The notes beneath the pieces were generated by a model. The model was given only the letters and a program-made list of their open reading frames with translations, was not told where the DNA came from and searched no databases. From contig NZ_LR215979.1 of the NCBI RefSeq assembly GCF_900683735.1, positions 1,550,001 to 1,614,000 of the forward strand: 64,000 bases of DNA, given 5' to 3'. Shown here in pieces: positions 1-7,154 of the stretch (positions are counted from its first letter, which is position 1; each line of letters starts with the position of its first letter). This DNA comes from Fusobacterium ulcerans ATCC 49185. GTDB taxonomy: Bacteria > Fusobacteriota > Fusobacteriia > Fusobacteriales > Fusobacteriaceae. A program made the translations under genes and the position numbers.

Positions 1-1513
1 CTTCAAAAAGATCTTTTCCCTTAATCTCTTCCATTGCTATACCATAAGTTTCCATTATTCCCTTGCTTCTCTCTGTAAGAAACTTTCCATACTCTTCAGT
101 AGAAAGATTCCCTGGTGCTTCTTTCCCAAATTTTTCTGAATATGGAGCTATATCTATTCCTGAAAGCTGTTCAAGAGGTATTTCTACTCCCTCTTTAGTT
201 TGAGAAGATATCAAATGATATGCTATCATCAGATCCATATCCATATTTTTTATTTCTACTCCCTCATTTAGTAAAGGTTTGAAATTATATGTTATAAATT
301 TAGAGTCAGAGTTTCTGAAAAATTCTTTTATTTTGTTTAAATCAAGATTTTTATGAAATAATGGTGTATGTCCCAGAGGAAGATAAAAATCATCTTTCAC
401 AGAACTTACAGCAAACCCTGTTCCTGAATAGAAAAAGGCTAATCTCTTTTCTCCTGCTAATTTATCAGTGAATTGTTTAAATTTCTCTTCATCATCTATA
501 ACAATAAAACTTCTATCTTTTGATATTACTGCTGCAGGCTCGCTTTCTTGTACAGCAACAGTTGAAAACAATCCCATCTGTAGATTTGTACTTGTCACTT
601 CTGGAGCTTTTTCTGTCACTGATGGAGCTGCTTCTAATCCCATCTTCTTTACCAGCACTCTGAATTCAAGTGTTTTAAAAAGTTCTAAAAGTTTTTTATT
701 ATCTGCTGAATATTTTAAATCATCTATTGTACAGTCTATTGGAATATCCTTTTCAATAGTAGCAAGTTTTCTGCTCATAAAAGCTATCTCTTTATCTTCT
801 ATCATATTTGTTATAAGAGATTTTCCTATCCCTGGTATTTCAGTCAGTTTATCAATATTCTCGTAAATCCCTTCTAAATCTCCATATTTTTCAAGCATAG
901 GTGCAGCCTTTTTAGGTCCAATTTTTCTAACTCCTGGTATTCCATCACTGGAATCTCCAATCAGTCCAAAGAAATCTGGAATCATTTTAGAAGTTACTCC
1001 TAAATATTCTACAACATCTTCATCAGTTTCTAATATTTTAAATTTATCTCCACCTTCTCCTTTTCCAAGAAGAGCAATTTTAACATTTTTATCAAGTATT
1101 TGAGCTAAATCCTTATCTCCTGTAACTACAATTACTTCTATCCCTTCTTTTGAAAGTTTTTGAGAAAGTGTCCCCATTACATCATCAGCTTCATATCCTT
1201 CTATTTTAAATCTGTTTATATTGAAGCCATCTAATAGTTCTTCTATTCTTGGTATTTGTAAAAGAAGATCTTCAGGAACTGCATCTCTTTGAGCTTTATA
1301 TTCACTGTATATCTCACTTCTTTTCAGAGAAGCTCTCTTTACATCAAAAGCTGCTCCTATATAATCAGGGGAGAATTCTTTTATAATACTCAAAAGTGTA
1401 TTAGTAAAACCATATACTGCTCCTGTAGGTTCATTTTTAGTTCTAAAATTCATGTTGGCAAAATATGCTCTATACATTATTGCACTTACATCTAAAAGTA
1501 CAGCTTTCTTCAT
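1..1513 (-). CDS. polA: DNA polymerase I, N-terminal part (cut by window edge)
   Basis: Replication and repair polymerase; only the first 504 codons lie in the window and the frame stays open at base 1. Residues 1 to about 290 form the 5'-3' exonuclease domain: an early LLDVSAIMYRAYF strand, the acidic EGYEADDVMGTL and VTGDKDLAQ motifs, and a helix-hairpin-helix around GIPGVRKIGPKKA. The following part is the 3'-5' exonuclease-like domain, but where E. coli has the catalytic DTET strand this protein reads LAFFYSG, so proofreading is probably lost, as in Bacillus and Thermus Pol I. The ATG at 1513 follows a GGAGGAG ribosome site. It lies downstream of the HU pair, separated by a terminator. 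Confidence 0.95.
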   Translation of the reverse strand, partial: MKKAVLLDVSAIMYRAYFANMNFRTKNEPTGAVYGFTNTLLSIIKEFSPDYIGAAFDVKRASLKRSEIYSEYKAQRDAVPEDLLLQIPRIEELLDGFNINRFKIEGYEADDVMGTLSQKLSKEGIEVIVVTGDKDLAQILDKNVKIALLGKGEGGDKFKILETDEDVVEYLGVTSKMIPDFFGLIGDSSDGIPGVRKIGPKKAAPMLEKYGDLEGIYENIDKLTEIPGIGKSLITNMIEDKEIAFMSRKLATIEKDIPIDCTIDDLKYSADNKKLLELFKTLEFRVLVKKMGLEAAPSVTEKAPEVTSTNLQMGLFSTVAVQESEPAAVISKDRSFIVIDDEEKFKQFTDKLAGEKRLAFFYSGTGFAVSSVKDDFYLPLGHTPLFHKNLDLNKIKEFFRNSDSKFITYNFKPLLNEGVEIKNMDMDLMIAYHLISSQTKEGVEIPLEQLSGIDIAPYSEKFGKEAPGNLSTEEYGKFLTERSKGIMETYGIAMEEIKGKDLFE

Positions 1514-1616
1514 TTTTTCTCCTCCATAGGTTATTTATTTTCCATCTCATATTATATCATAAATCTATACAAAGTCTTATATAAAATTTTGGTGCATTTT
1601 TATATTTTTTAATATA

Positions 1617-1670
1617 AAAAAGTACACCTTCAAATATTGATTTTATCCAATATTTATAGTGTACTTTTAT
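1617..1670 (-). terminator. Hairpin between the HU genes and polA
   Basis: AGTACAC pairs with GTGTACT, extended inward by CAAATATTG/CAATATTT, with A/T runs on both sides. It sits just after the HU stop codon and before polA, so it probably ends the HU transcript; it could work on either strand. Confidence 0.7.
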
Positions 1671-1693
1671 CAAATGAAATAGTATTAAAAACT

Positions 1694-1966
1694 TTAATCC
1701 TTTTCTACCATTTTAGAAAGTCTGAACTTCACTGTCTTTTTAGGATATATTTCTATAAGCTCTCTTGTAGCAGGATTAGAAATTACTCTTGGTTTTCTTA
1801 CTAATATTTCAAATGTTGCCTTCTCATGAAATTTTACTTTTCCATCCATTACCAAAGCTTCATTTAATGTTTCTATAAAGTCATTAATTTCTTTCAAAGC
1901 TTTTGCTTTACTTATTTCTCCATTACTTTCTTTTCTATAGAATTCAGCTAATTGAATTTTATTCAT
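1694..1966 (-). CDS. HU/IHF-family DNA-binding protein (copy 1)
   Basis: Ninety residues, the usual HU length. An N-terminal helical dimerisation part (residues 1-40) is followed by the beta-arm region with RKPRVISNPATRELIEIYPKK, which keeps the Asn-Pro that HU-type proteins insert between base pairs, and a C-terminal KKTVKFRLSK strand. Expected role: nucleoid architecture as a dimer. The frame is open further upstream with GTG codons, but ATG 1966 gives the normal HU N-terminus (MNKIQLAEF) and follows a GGTGG stretch. It overlaps the stop of the upstream HU-like gene by 8 bases, so the two are translationally coupled and may form heterodimers (inference). Confidence 0.88.
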   Translation of the reverse strand: MNKIQLAEFYRKESNGEISKAKALKEINDFIETLNEALVMDGKVKFHEKATFEILVRKPRVISNPATRELIEIYPKKTVKFRLSKMVEKD

Positions 1967-2258
1967 CATCACCACCACTCTCGTTGTTTATCAAATCTAT
2001 TAATCCTTTTCCAGCTCTGAATTTTATAGTTTTCTTAGGTTTTGTATATATTACCTCAGTAGAAACTGGAACTATTATTTTTCTTGATCTCATTTCTTTA
2101 ATTTCAAATAGTCCCCAATCTTTAAATTTTACTTTATCTCCTTCTTCTAATGCTTTAAAAAGCATTCTCCAAAACCTGTCAACTTTCTCCTTAGATATTT
2201 TTTTATCTTTATCTCCACTTCTTTTTTTGTATAATTTTATAAAATCTGCCTCTCTCAT
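1959..2258 (-). CDS. HU/IHF-family DNA-binding protein (copy 2, divergent)
   Basis: Ninety-nine residues with the HU fold order: N-terminal helices, the KVKFKDWGLFEIKE strand, an arm segment, and PKKTIKFRAGKGL near the C-terminus. The arm tip reads IIVPVSTEV rather than the RNP-type motif, so the intercalating Pro environment has changed. The tail is acidic and Gly-rich (ESGGDDE), unlike typical HU. The ATG follows AGGAGAGG. First gene of a two-gene operon with copy 1. HU family membership is clear; the DNA preference is not predictable from the sequence. Confidence 0.85.
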   Translation of the reverse strand: MREADFIKLYKKRSGDKDKKISKEKVDRFWRMLFKALEEGDKVKFKDWGLFEIKEMRSRKIIVPVSTEVIYTKPKKTIKFRAGKGLIDLINNESGGDDE

Positions 2259-2352
2259 ATCATTCCTCTCCTAAAATTTAGAATTAAAGAAATTTTATCA
2301 TCTTGTTGAGGTTTTGTCAAGATAAGTGGATAAAAATAATTGATTTTAATAT

Positions 2353-2386
2353 AAAAAACAGAGCCTTATGCTAAGCTCTGTTTTTT
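2353..2386 (-). terminator. Intrinsic terminator after HU copy 3
   Basis: ACAGAGC pairs with GCTCTGT around a nine-base loop, flanked by A6 and T6, so it can act on both strands. It lies just past the stop of the HU-like gene at 2398, which makes that gene a separate transcription unit from the HU pair. Confidence 0.85.
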
Positions 2387-2397
2387 CATTCCATATA

Positions 2398-2691
2398 TTA
2401 GTTCGCTTTTTTTTCTTCATTAATCCTCAAAGAAAGATTACTTCCAGTTCTGAATCTAACTGTTTTTCTAGGTGTTGAATACTGTATTTTCTTAGTATTT
2501 ATATTCATTATTCTCCTAGCAGGAACTACTTTTTTTTCAAATACTCCCCACCCTCTGAAACTTACTGATTCATTTTCTTCCAATGCTTCAAATAATGTAT
2601 CCCAGAACATATTTACTTTCTCTTTAGCCTCATTTAAACTTTTTAATCCTCTTTTCTTTTGATATAAACTTAAAAATTCTTTTTCTGTCAT
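2398..2691 (-). CDS. HU/IHF-family DNA-binding protein (copy 3, divergent)
   Basis: Ninety-seven residues from ATG 2691, which lies 8 bases after AAGGAG; an in-frame GTG three codons upstream is too close to that site. HU pattern: helical N-terminus (FLSLYQKKRG...), the SVSFRGWGVFEKK strand, an arm with PARRIMNINTKK and the PRKTVRFRTGSNLSL C-terminus. As in copy 2, the RNP motif of the arm is missing (NINT instead). It resembles copy 2 (shared F-W-D/R-M-LF-ALEE helix pattern and GWGxFE strand) more than copy 1, so copies 2 and 3 probably arose by duplication. Confidence 0.85.
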   Translation of the reverse strand: MTEKEFLSLYQKKRGLKSLNEAKEKVNMFWDTLFEALEENESVSFRGWGVFEKKVVPARRIMNINTKKIQYSTPRKTVRFRTGSNLSLRINEEKKAN

Positions 2692-2928
2692 CGTGTTCAC
2701 TCCTTCTGTAATTAAAATTATTATAAACAGGTACGCCTGCTTCCCATCAAAATCTTTCGTTACGTTTTATACTCTAGGTATTCATAAAAAAAAGAGATTT
2801 CCTTTTATTTTTTCCCTCAAAGGTCAATAAAATTGGACATTCAATTATTTATTAATCTATAAAGCTAAAAAATATAGTCAGAATTTTTATTTTTAACTCT
2901 CTCTTAAAAAACTTATTTAAATATCAAA

Positions 2929-2957
2929 TTGTTTTTAGCACATTTTTCTGATATAAT
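2929..2957 (+). promoter_or_regulatory. Promoter of ssb
   Basis: TTGTTT, 17-base spacer, perfect TATAAT, ending 36 bases before the ssb start codon; AGGAGG precedes the ATG. Confidence 0.7.
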
Positions 2958-2993
2958 TACATTGTTATAGATAAAATATTAGGAGGTTATTAA

Positions 2994-3422
2994 ATGAACT
3001 TAGTTGTTTTAACTGGAAGATTAACTAGAGACCCTGAATTGAAATTTGGGCAAAGTGGAAAGGCATACTCTAGATTTTCACTTGCAGTAGATAGACCATT
3101 CCAAAAAGGTGAAGCTGATTTTATCAATTGCGTAGCTTTTGGAAAAACTGCTGAACTTATAGGAGAATATTTAAGAAAAGGAAGAAAAGTTGGAGTTACT
3201 GGAAGACTTCAAATGAATAGATATGAAGCAAATGGAGAAAAAAGAACAAGCTATGATGTACTTGTTGAAAATATTGAATTCTTAGAAGCTAAGAGTTCTG
3301 GAGATTCTGCTGGTTATGAGCCTCATGACTATGCAGCAGCTGCTCCTGCCTCAGCTCCTAAGCCATCTGTAAAAGAAGCTGATGAAGCTCCTTTTGATGA
3401 TGATGACGAATTTCCATTCTAA
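2994..3422 (+). CDS. ssb: Single-stranded DNA-binding protein
   Basis: Binds and protects single-stranded DNA as a tetramer. Residues 1-105 are the OB fold, starting MNLVVLTGRLTRDPELKF with the FINCVAFGKTAELIGEYLRKGRKVGVTGRL core. Residues 106-133 are a flexible Ala/Pro-rich linker and the protein ends in the acidic tip DDDDEFPF that recruits partner proteins. At 142 residues it is slightly short for SSB because of the linker. Monocistronic, with its own promoter and terminator. Confidence 0.97.
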   Translation: MNLVVLTGRLTRDPELKFGQSGKAYSRFSLAVDRPFQKGEADFINCVAFGKTAELIGEYLRKGRKVGVTGRLQMNRYEANGEKRTSYDVLVENIEFLEAKSSGDSAGYEPHDYAAAAPASAPKPSVKEADEAPFDDDDEFPF

Positions 3423-3438
3423 TCTCATATAAAGATTT

Positions 3439-3472
3439 AAGCTGTAGAAGATATTCTCCTGCAGCTTTTTTA
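3439..3472 (+). terminator. Intrinsic terminator of ssb
   Basis: AAGCTGTAG pairs with CTGCAGCTT (one G-U) and runs into T6. Confidence 0.85.
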
Positions 3473-3477
3473 TTTAT

Positions 3478-3513
3478 AAAAAAAGAAATAGGCATCCACC
3501 ATGTGAATGCCCA
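3478..3513 (-). terminator. Probable terminator of the DUF3298-type lipoprotein gene
   Basis: On the minus strand GGCAT and ATGCC enclose a CAC/GTG inner stem, followed by TATTTC and a T run. It lies 33 bases past the lipoprotein stop. Confidence 0.6.
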
Positions 3514-3545
3514 TTTTCATAAGAGTTTTTTAATATTATGTAATT

Positions 3546-4214
3546 CTATTTCAGTAAGAAACTTTGTATTTCTGTTTTTGGAAATCTAAATACTGGCTTC
3601 CCTTCTGAATTAGGTGTTAACTCATAAGTTTCAAAAAGGAAACATATGTCATCTAATTCAAAATACATAGAAGCATTTCTAATATTTATTTCAGGTTCAT
3701 CAAAAAATATTGTAACTTTATCTCCATTTGAATTTAAAACTACTCTATCACTATTTCCTTGAACTGCAGCTTTCACTTGTTCATTCAAATATGCTTCTCC
3801 CTCTTTTGTAAAAACATCATCAAAAGTAATAATTCTTCCATCTTTATTTCTTATATTAATACTTTGTGATGCTCCATATCCATGTGCATCTCCTTTTGAG
3901 ATTCCATATGATCCCATTAATATTGAAGTAACTTCAAATGAATTTTTAAAAGTTTCAAATCCTTCCTCATAGAATTCAGGTGTATCCTCTTCTCCTTTTT
4001 CTATTGAATCAATAAGTGCCTTTGCATCAGAAGCAAGCTCTTCATTTAATTCCTCTACATTTTTATTTCCTGAATCTTTTATTTGAGGAACAGTAATATT
4101 ATATGAGAAAGCGTCACTTTTCTTTTCAAAAGAAAGTTTGTCCACTGTTATATCTTTGGCACCTCCACAAGCAGCAAATAACACAACTAACATTGAGAAA
4201 AATATTTTTTTCAT
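3546..4214 (-). CDS. Lipoprotein with DUF4163/DUF3298 (RsiV-like) domain
   Basis: 222 residues. The N-terminus is a lipoprotein signal, MKKIFFSMLVVLFAACGG, with the lipobox Cys at residue 16. The mature part shows the DUF3298 signature: an N-terminal strand region (DAFSYNITVPQI), a GYGASQSINIRNKDGRIITFDDVF segment and a C-terminal ELTPNSEGKPVFRFPKTEI strand, the arrangement found in RsiV-like and PdaC-type extracytoplasmic proteins. RsiV binds lysozyme in Bacillus, but no sigma factor gene lies nearby, so no anti-sigma role is claimed. Probably anchored in the periplasm. Monogenic, flanked by terminators. Confidence 0.8.
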   Translation of the reverse strand: MKKIFFSMLVVLFAACGGAKDITVDKLSFEKKSDAFSYNITVPQIKDSGNKNVEELNEELASDAKALIDSIEKGEEDTPEFYEEGFETFKNSFEVTSILMGSYGISKGDAHGYGASQSINIRNKDGRIITFDDVFTKEGEAYLNEQVKAAVQGNSDRVVLNSNGDKVTIFFDEPEINIRNASMYFELDDICFLFETYELTPNSEGKPVFRFPKTEIQSFLLK

Positions 4215-4433
4215 TTTTACCTCCCTAAGTTTGAATATATGTTCTATTTTATATATTCAATCAGTATCTATCAACTCCTTTAAAAATTTCATAATTTTCT
4301 TCATAAAAAATACCTTAAATACTATATTTATTTAAAAACTATCTCTAAGATTAAAATTATTTCCTGATAATAATATTAAAATTTATATTATTGATAATAG
4401 AGTTCTATACTTAATAATCATATTTTTTGTTTA

Positions 4434-4466
4434 AACAAAAAACAGACCCAAATCTGAGTCTGTTTT
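4434..4466 (-). terminator. Intrinsic terminator of the DUF134/NifX-like operon
   Basis: Minus strand: AACAGAC pairs with GTCTGTT, then T6. It begins 19 bases after the stop of the NifX-like gene. Confidence 0.8.
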
Positions 4467-4484
4467 AAAAAATACTATTCAATA

Positions 4485-4871
4485 TTAGTGTTTACAGTTA
4501 TGTTCCTCATGATGATCATGATGGTGATGTGCACAAGCAACTCCATTTGAAACAAGAGTTCCTTCAAGATACGTTTTTAATATATCTTCTATTTTTCCAC
4601 TTGCTCCAAGTATAACTTCTGTTCCATTAGCTTTTAGCATATCAATAGCTTTTTGTCCCATTCCACCAGTAATAACTACATTAACTTTTTGTTCAGCTAT
4701 GAATTTAGGAAATACTCCTGGTGCATGTTCTGGCGTAGCTACAATTTCTTTTTTTACAGCTTTTCCATTTTCAATAGTATATATAACAAATTTCTCACAA
4801 TGTCCAAAATGCCCTTCCAACATTACCTCATCATTTGTTGAAAATCCTACTCTTAAAATTTCATTACTCAT
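4485..4871 (-). CDS. NifX/NifB-type dinitrogenase iron-molybdenum cofactor-like protein, His-rich tail
   Basis: 128 residues from ATG 4871. Residues 5-105 match the small NifX/NafY-like fold common in anaerobes: RVGFSTND..MLEGHFGHCEKFVIY, then VNVVITGGMGQKAIDMLKANG and VILGASGKIEDILKTYLEGTL. The C-terminus is very metal-binding in character (CAHHHHDHHEEHNCKH, eight His and two Cys). No nitrogenase genes are in view, so a role in iron-sulfur or other metal handling is likelier than nitrogen fixation (inference). The start overlaps the end of the upstream DUF134 gene by 8 bases, so the pair is co-translated. Confidence 0.85.
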   Translation of the reverse strand: MSNEILRVGFSTNDEVMLEGHFGHCEKFVIYTIENGKAVKKEIVATPEHAPGVFPKFIAEQKVNVVITGGMGQKAIDMLKANGTEVILGASGKIEDILKTYLEGTLVSNGVACAHHHHDHHEEHNCKH

Positions 4872-5193
4872 TTTCATCATCTCCATTTTCTATTTTTTCA
4901 TCTTTATAGTTTGAGTATGTATTTTTTAGCTTTATTGCTTTTGAGTGTAAAAATCCATCCATTATCTTTTTTCTTCCAGAAGCTAATAATCTTTGTACAG
5001 TTCCTCTTGATACACCCATTATCTCTCCTGTTTCAATTTGACTTTTTCCTTCATAATCAGATAATCTTACAGCTTCTAATTCATCTAGTTCTAATTCTAC
5101 TATTTTCATCTCTGATAATGGTATTCCTGTTGGCTTAAATATAGTTTCATTTTCTAATATTCTGCAGCATCTTCTTTTTTTACCTCTAGGCAT
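4864..5193 (-). CDS. DUF134 (UPF0251) family DNA-binding protein
   Basis: 109 residues. The frame is open for 66 more codons upstream, but ATG 5193 is preceded by a perfect AGGAGG and gives the standard family start MPRGKKRRCCR. The family has a Cys-containing basic N-terminus and a sigma70-region-4-like helix-turn-helix, here ELDELEAVRLSDYEG...GEIMGVSRGTVQRLLASGRKKI (about residues 38-80). DUF134 genes often neighbour NifX-like genes in anaerobes, and here the two overlap. A perfect 22-base palindrome lies directly upstream over the transcription start, suggesting autoregulation. The signal sensed is unknown; the Cys pair in the N-terminus could bind a metal (inference). Confidence 0.85.
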   Translation of the reverse strand: MPRGKKRRCCRILENETIFKPTGIPLSEMKIVELELDELEAVRLSDYEGKSQIETGEIMGVSRGTVQRLLASGRKKIMDGFLHSKAIKLKNTYSNYKDEKIENGDDENE

Positions 5194-5203
5194 ATTACCT
5201 CCT

Positions 5204-5255
5204 ATTTTGTGCATATGCACAAAATTATTGTAGCACCATCTCTTTATTATGTCAA
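5204..5255 (-). promoter_or_regulatory. Promoter and 22-base perfect palindrome upstream of DUF134
   Basis: Minus strand: TTGACA (5250-5255), 17-base spacer, TACAAT (5227-5232), then a perfect palindrome at 5204-5225 with half-site ATTTTGTGCAT. The palindrome starts immediately after the -10 box and ends three bases before the AGGAGG site, covering the predicted start of transcription. That is the position expected for a repressor site. DUF134 itself is the simplest candidate ligand (inference). Confidence 0.75.
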
Positions 5256-5475
5256 TATTTTTTATTTCGCAAATTAAATATTCCAAAATTTTATTATTTT
5301 CTATATTTGTTAGATATATTGAGTTTTTATTTGCACTACAAAATCTTTTAATTAAATTAATTGATAAATTTTTTAAAAACAAATAAAACATTTTTTTGTT
5401 TTGTTTAGAAATAGAAATTATCTAACTTTTATAAAACTTTTAAGTCATTTTTCAAATATATTGCTAAAAAAATTA

Positions 5476-5522
5476 TTGACTTTTACTACTTTTATATGTA
5501 TATTTGTAGTATGCACTACAAA
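5476..5522 (+). promoter_or_regulatory. Promoter with overlapping inverted repeat upstream of the AbgT-type transporter
   Basis: TTGACT (5476-5481), 17-base spacer, TATATT (5499-5504). An inverted repeat of arms TTTGTAGT/ACTACAAA around ATGC (5503-5522) overlaps the -10 box and the start of transcription. A second copy of its right part, GCACTACAAAAT, lies at 5333-5344. The arrangement suggests a repressor site; the outer TTTGT/ACAAA bases resemble the DUF134 palindrome 280 bases away. Confidence 0.65.
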
Positions 5523-5566
5523 ATAACTGTTGCATAAATCTTAAATTAATCAAAAGGAGAGATCTT

Positions 5567-7111
5567 ATGTCAGAAACAAATTTAAACAAAAAAGGACTTT
5601 TGGGAAAGATAGCTGTCATTGCAAATAAGCTTCCACATCCTGTAACTATTTTCATTATTTTTTCAATTACAATCGCGATTTTATCTGTCATTCTTTCAAA
5701 AATGGGAGTATCAGTAGAAATAGAAACGATTAACCGTTCTACTAAGGCAATAGAATTACAAAGATTTGCTGTAAAAAATCTTCTTAATTCAGAAGGAATT
5801 AGATGGATATTTGAATCTGCAGTTAAAAATTTCATATCTTTTGAACCTTTAGGAGTAGTACTTTTCTTTTCATTATTTTTCAATTTTTTAAATGAAGTTG
5901 GTTTATTCCCTAGTTTTCTAAAAAAAGCTATGAAAAAAATTAATGGAAAATATGTTTCTTTCTTTATAGCATTTTTAGGTGTAAATTCATCTTTTGCTGG
6001 AGATATTGGTTATGTTTTAGTAGTTCCAATAGCTGGTATTTTGTATAAACAATTAAAAAGAAATCCAATAGCTGGTGTTCTTTTAGGATTCAGTGCTACA
6101 TCAGCTGGATTTGCAGCTTGTCTTGTTTCCATTGATGCACTTTTAGGAGGACTTTCTACAGCAGCAATCAGCATAGTTGATTCTTCTTATGTTGTTACTC
6201 CTCTTGCTAACTCAATATTTATGTTTTTCTTCACATTCTTCATCACTTTCATAGTAGCCTTTGTAAATGACAAATTTATTGAGCCTAAATTAAATGAATT
6301 TTTACCTGAAGAAGAAGTTGAAGAAGATTTTGATACTTCTCTAAGCATTGAAGAAAATAAAGGGCTTAAATATGCTGGGATTGGATTTATAGTTTCATTT
6401 GCAATAATTGCACTTCTATCTGTTCCATCATGGGGACCATTAAGAAATCCAACTACTGGTCTTCTTCTACTAGGTTGGAGTCCTCTTCTGTCAGCAATAG
6501 TTCCTGTAATCTGTTTTATTTTCTTTATTCCAGGATTATTTTATGGAATTGCAGCTGGTAAAATTAGAAATGATAAGGATTTAATGTCTTTACTTTTTAA
6601 AGCTTTAGATGGTTTTGGTGCATTTATAGTTTTATGCTTCTTCTCTTCTATCTTTATATCTTGGTTTGCTTACAGTCAACTAGGAACTATCATTGCAGCT
6701 GAAGGAGGAAAATTTCTTTCTAGAATAGGTCTTACTGGAATGCCATTAGTTATTGCATTTATATTATTCTGTGCTTTTGCCAATCTATTTATTGGTTCTA
6801 TGACTAGCAAATACGTTCTTTTAGCTCCAATATTCCTTCCTATGCTTCATAAGATGGGAATATCTCCAGAATTGGCTCAGTTAGCTTATAGACTAGGAGA
6901 TTCATCTACAAATGTAATTTCTCCTCTGATGAGTTATTTTGCTCTTATATTGATTTACTGTAATAAATACAATAAAAAGTTTGGTCTTGGTGACCTCATT
7001 ACATACATGATCCCTCATGCCCTGGCTATTCTTGTTTCAAGTATTATCTTCTTTGGAATCTGGATAACTTTCAACCTCCCAATAGGGTTTGGGACAACAA
7101 ATTTCCTATAA
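5567..7111 (+). CDS. AbgT-family transporter (p-aminobenzoyl-glutamate/drug type)
   Basis: 514 residues with 11-12 hydrophobic segments over the whole length. Family marks include the N-terminal LLGKIAVIANKLPHPVTIFIIF, the hairpin region GVNSSFAGDIGYVLVVPIAG, FSATSAGFAACLVSIDALLGGL, and near the C-terminus LAYRLGDSSTNVISPLMSYFALIL. AbgT proteins take up p-aminobenzoyl-glutamate in E. coli (AbgT) and export antimetabolites in others (MtrF, YdaH); the sequence does not decide between these, and no abgA/abgB hydrolase genes flank it. It stands alone with a promoter-operator and terminator. GGAGAG precedes the ATG. Confidence 0.9.
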   Translation: MSETNLNKKGLLGKIAVIANKLPHPVTIFIIFSITIAILSVILSKMGVSVEIETINRSTKAIELQRFAVKNLLNSEGIRWIFESAVKNFISFEPLGVVLFFSLFFNFLNEVGLFPSFLKKAMKKINGKYVSFFIAFLGVNSSFAGDIGYVLVVPIAGILYKQLKRNPIAGVLLGFSATSAGFAACLVSIDALLGGLSTAAISIVDSSYVVTPLANSIFMFFFTFFITFIVAFVNDKFIEPKLNEFLPEEEVEEDFDTSLSIEENKGLKYAGIGFIVSFAIIALLSVPSWGPLRNPTTGLLLLGWSPLLSAIVPVICFIFFIPGLFYGIAAGKIRNDKDLMSLLFKALDGFGAFIVLCFFSSIFISWFAYSQLGTIIAAEGGKFLSRIGLTGMPLVIAFILFCAFANLFIGSMTSKYVLLAPIFLPMLHKMGISPELAQLAYRLGDSSTNVISPLMSYFALILIYCNKYNKKFGLGDLITYMIPHALAILVSSIIFFGIWITFNLPIGFGTTNFL

Positions 7112-7116
7112 TTAAC

Positions 7117-7150
7117 TAAGAGAGGAACTAGAAAATCTAGTTCCTCTTTT
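7117..7150. terminator. Bidirectional terminator between convergent transporter genes
   Basis: AGAGGAACTAG pairs perfectly with CTAGTTCCTCT, flanked by A-rich and T-rich runs. It serves the AbgT gene on plus and the MATE gene on minus. Confidence 0.9.
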
Positions 7151-7154
7151 AGTT

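Noticed and set aside
468-866. 132-residue plus-strand ORF inside polA
   Set aside because: Shadow of the real gene on the other strand, low-complexity Ser/Ile/Phe composition, no ribosome site.
4485-5193. NifX-like gene as evidence for nitrogen fixation
   Set aside because: No nifHDK or nifB in view; this small family is widespread in non-fixing anaerobes.
5194-5391. N-terminal extension of the DUF134 frame
   Set aside because: It would place the palindrome and promoter inside the gene; the internal ATG with AGGAGG gives the standard family start.
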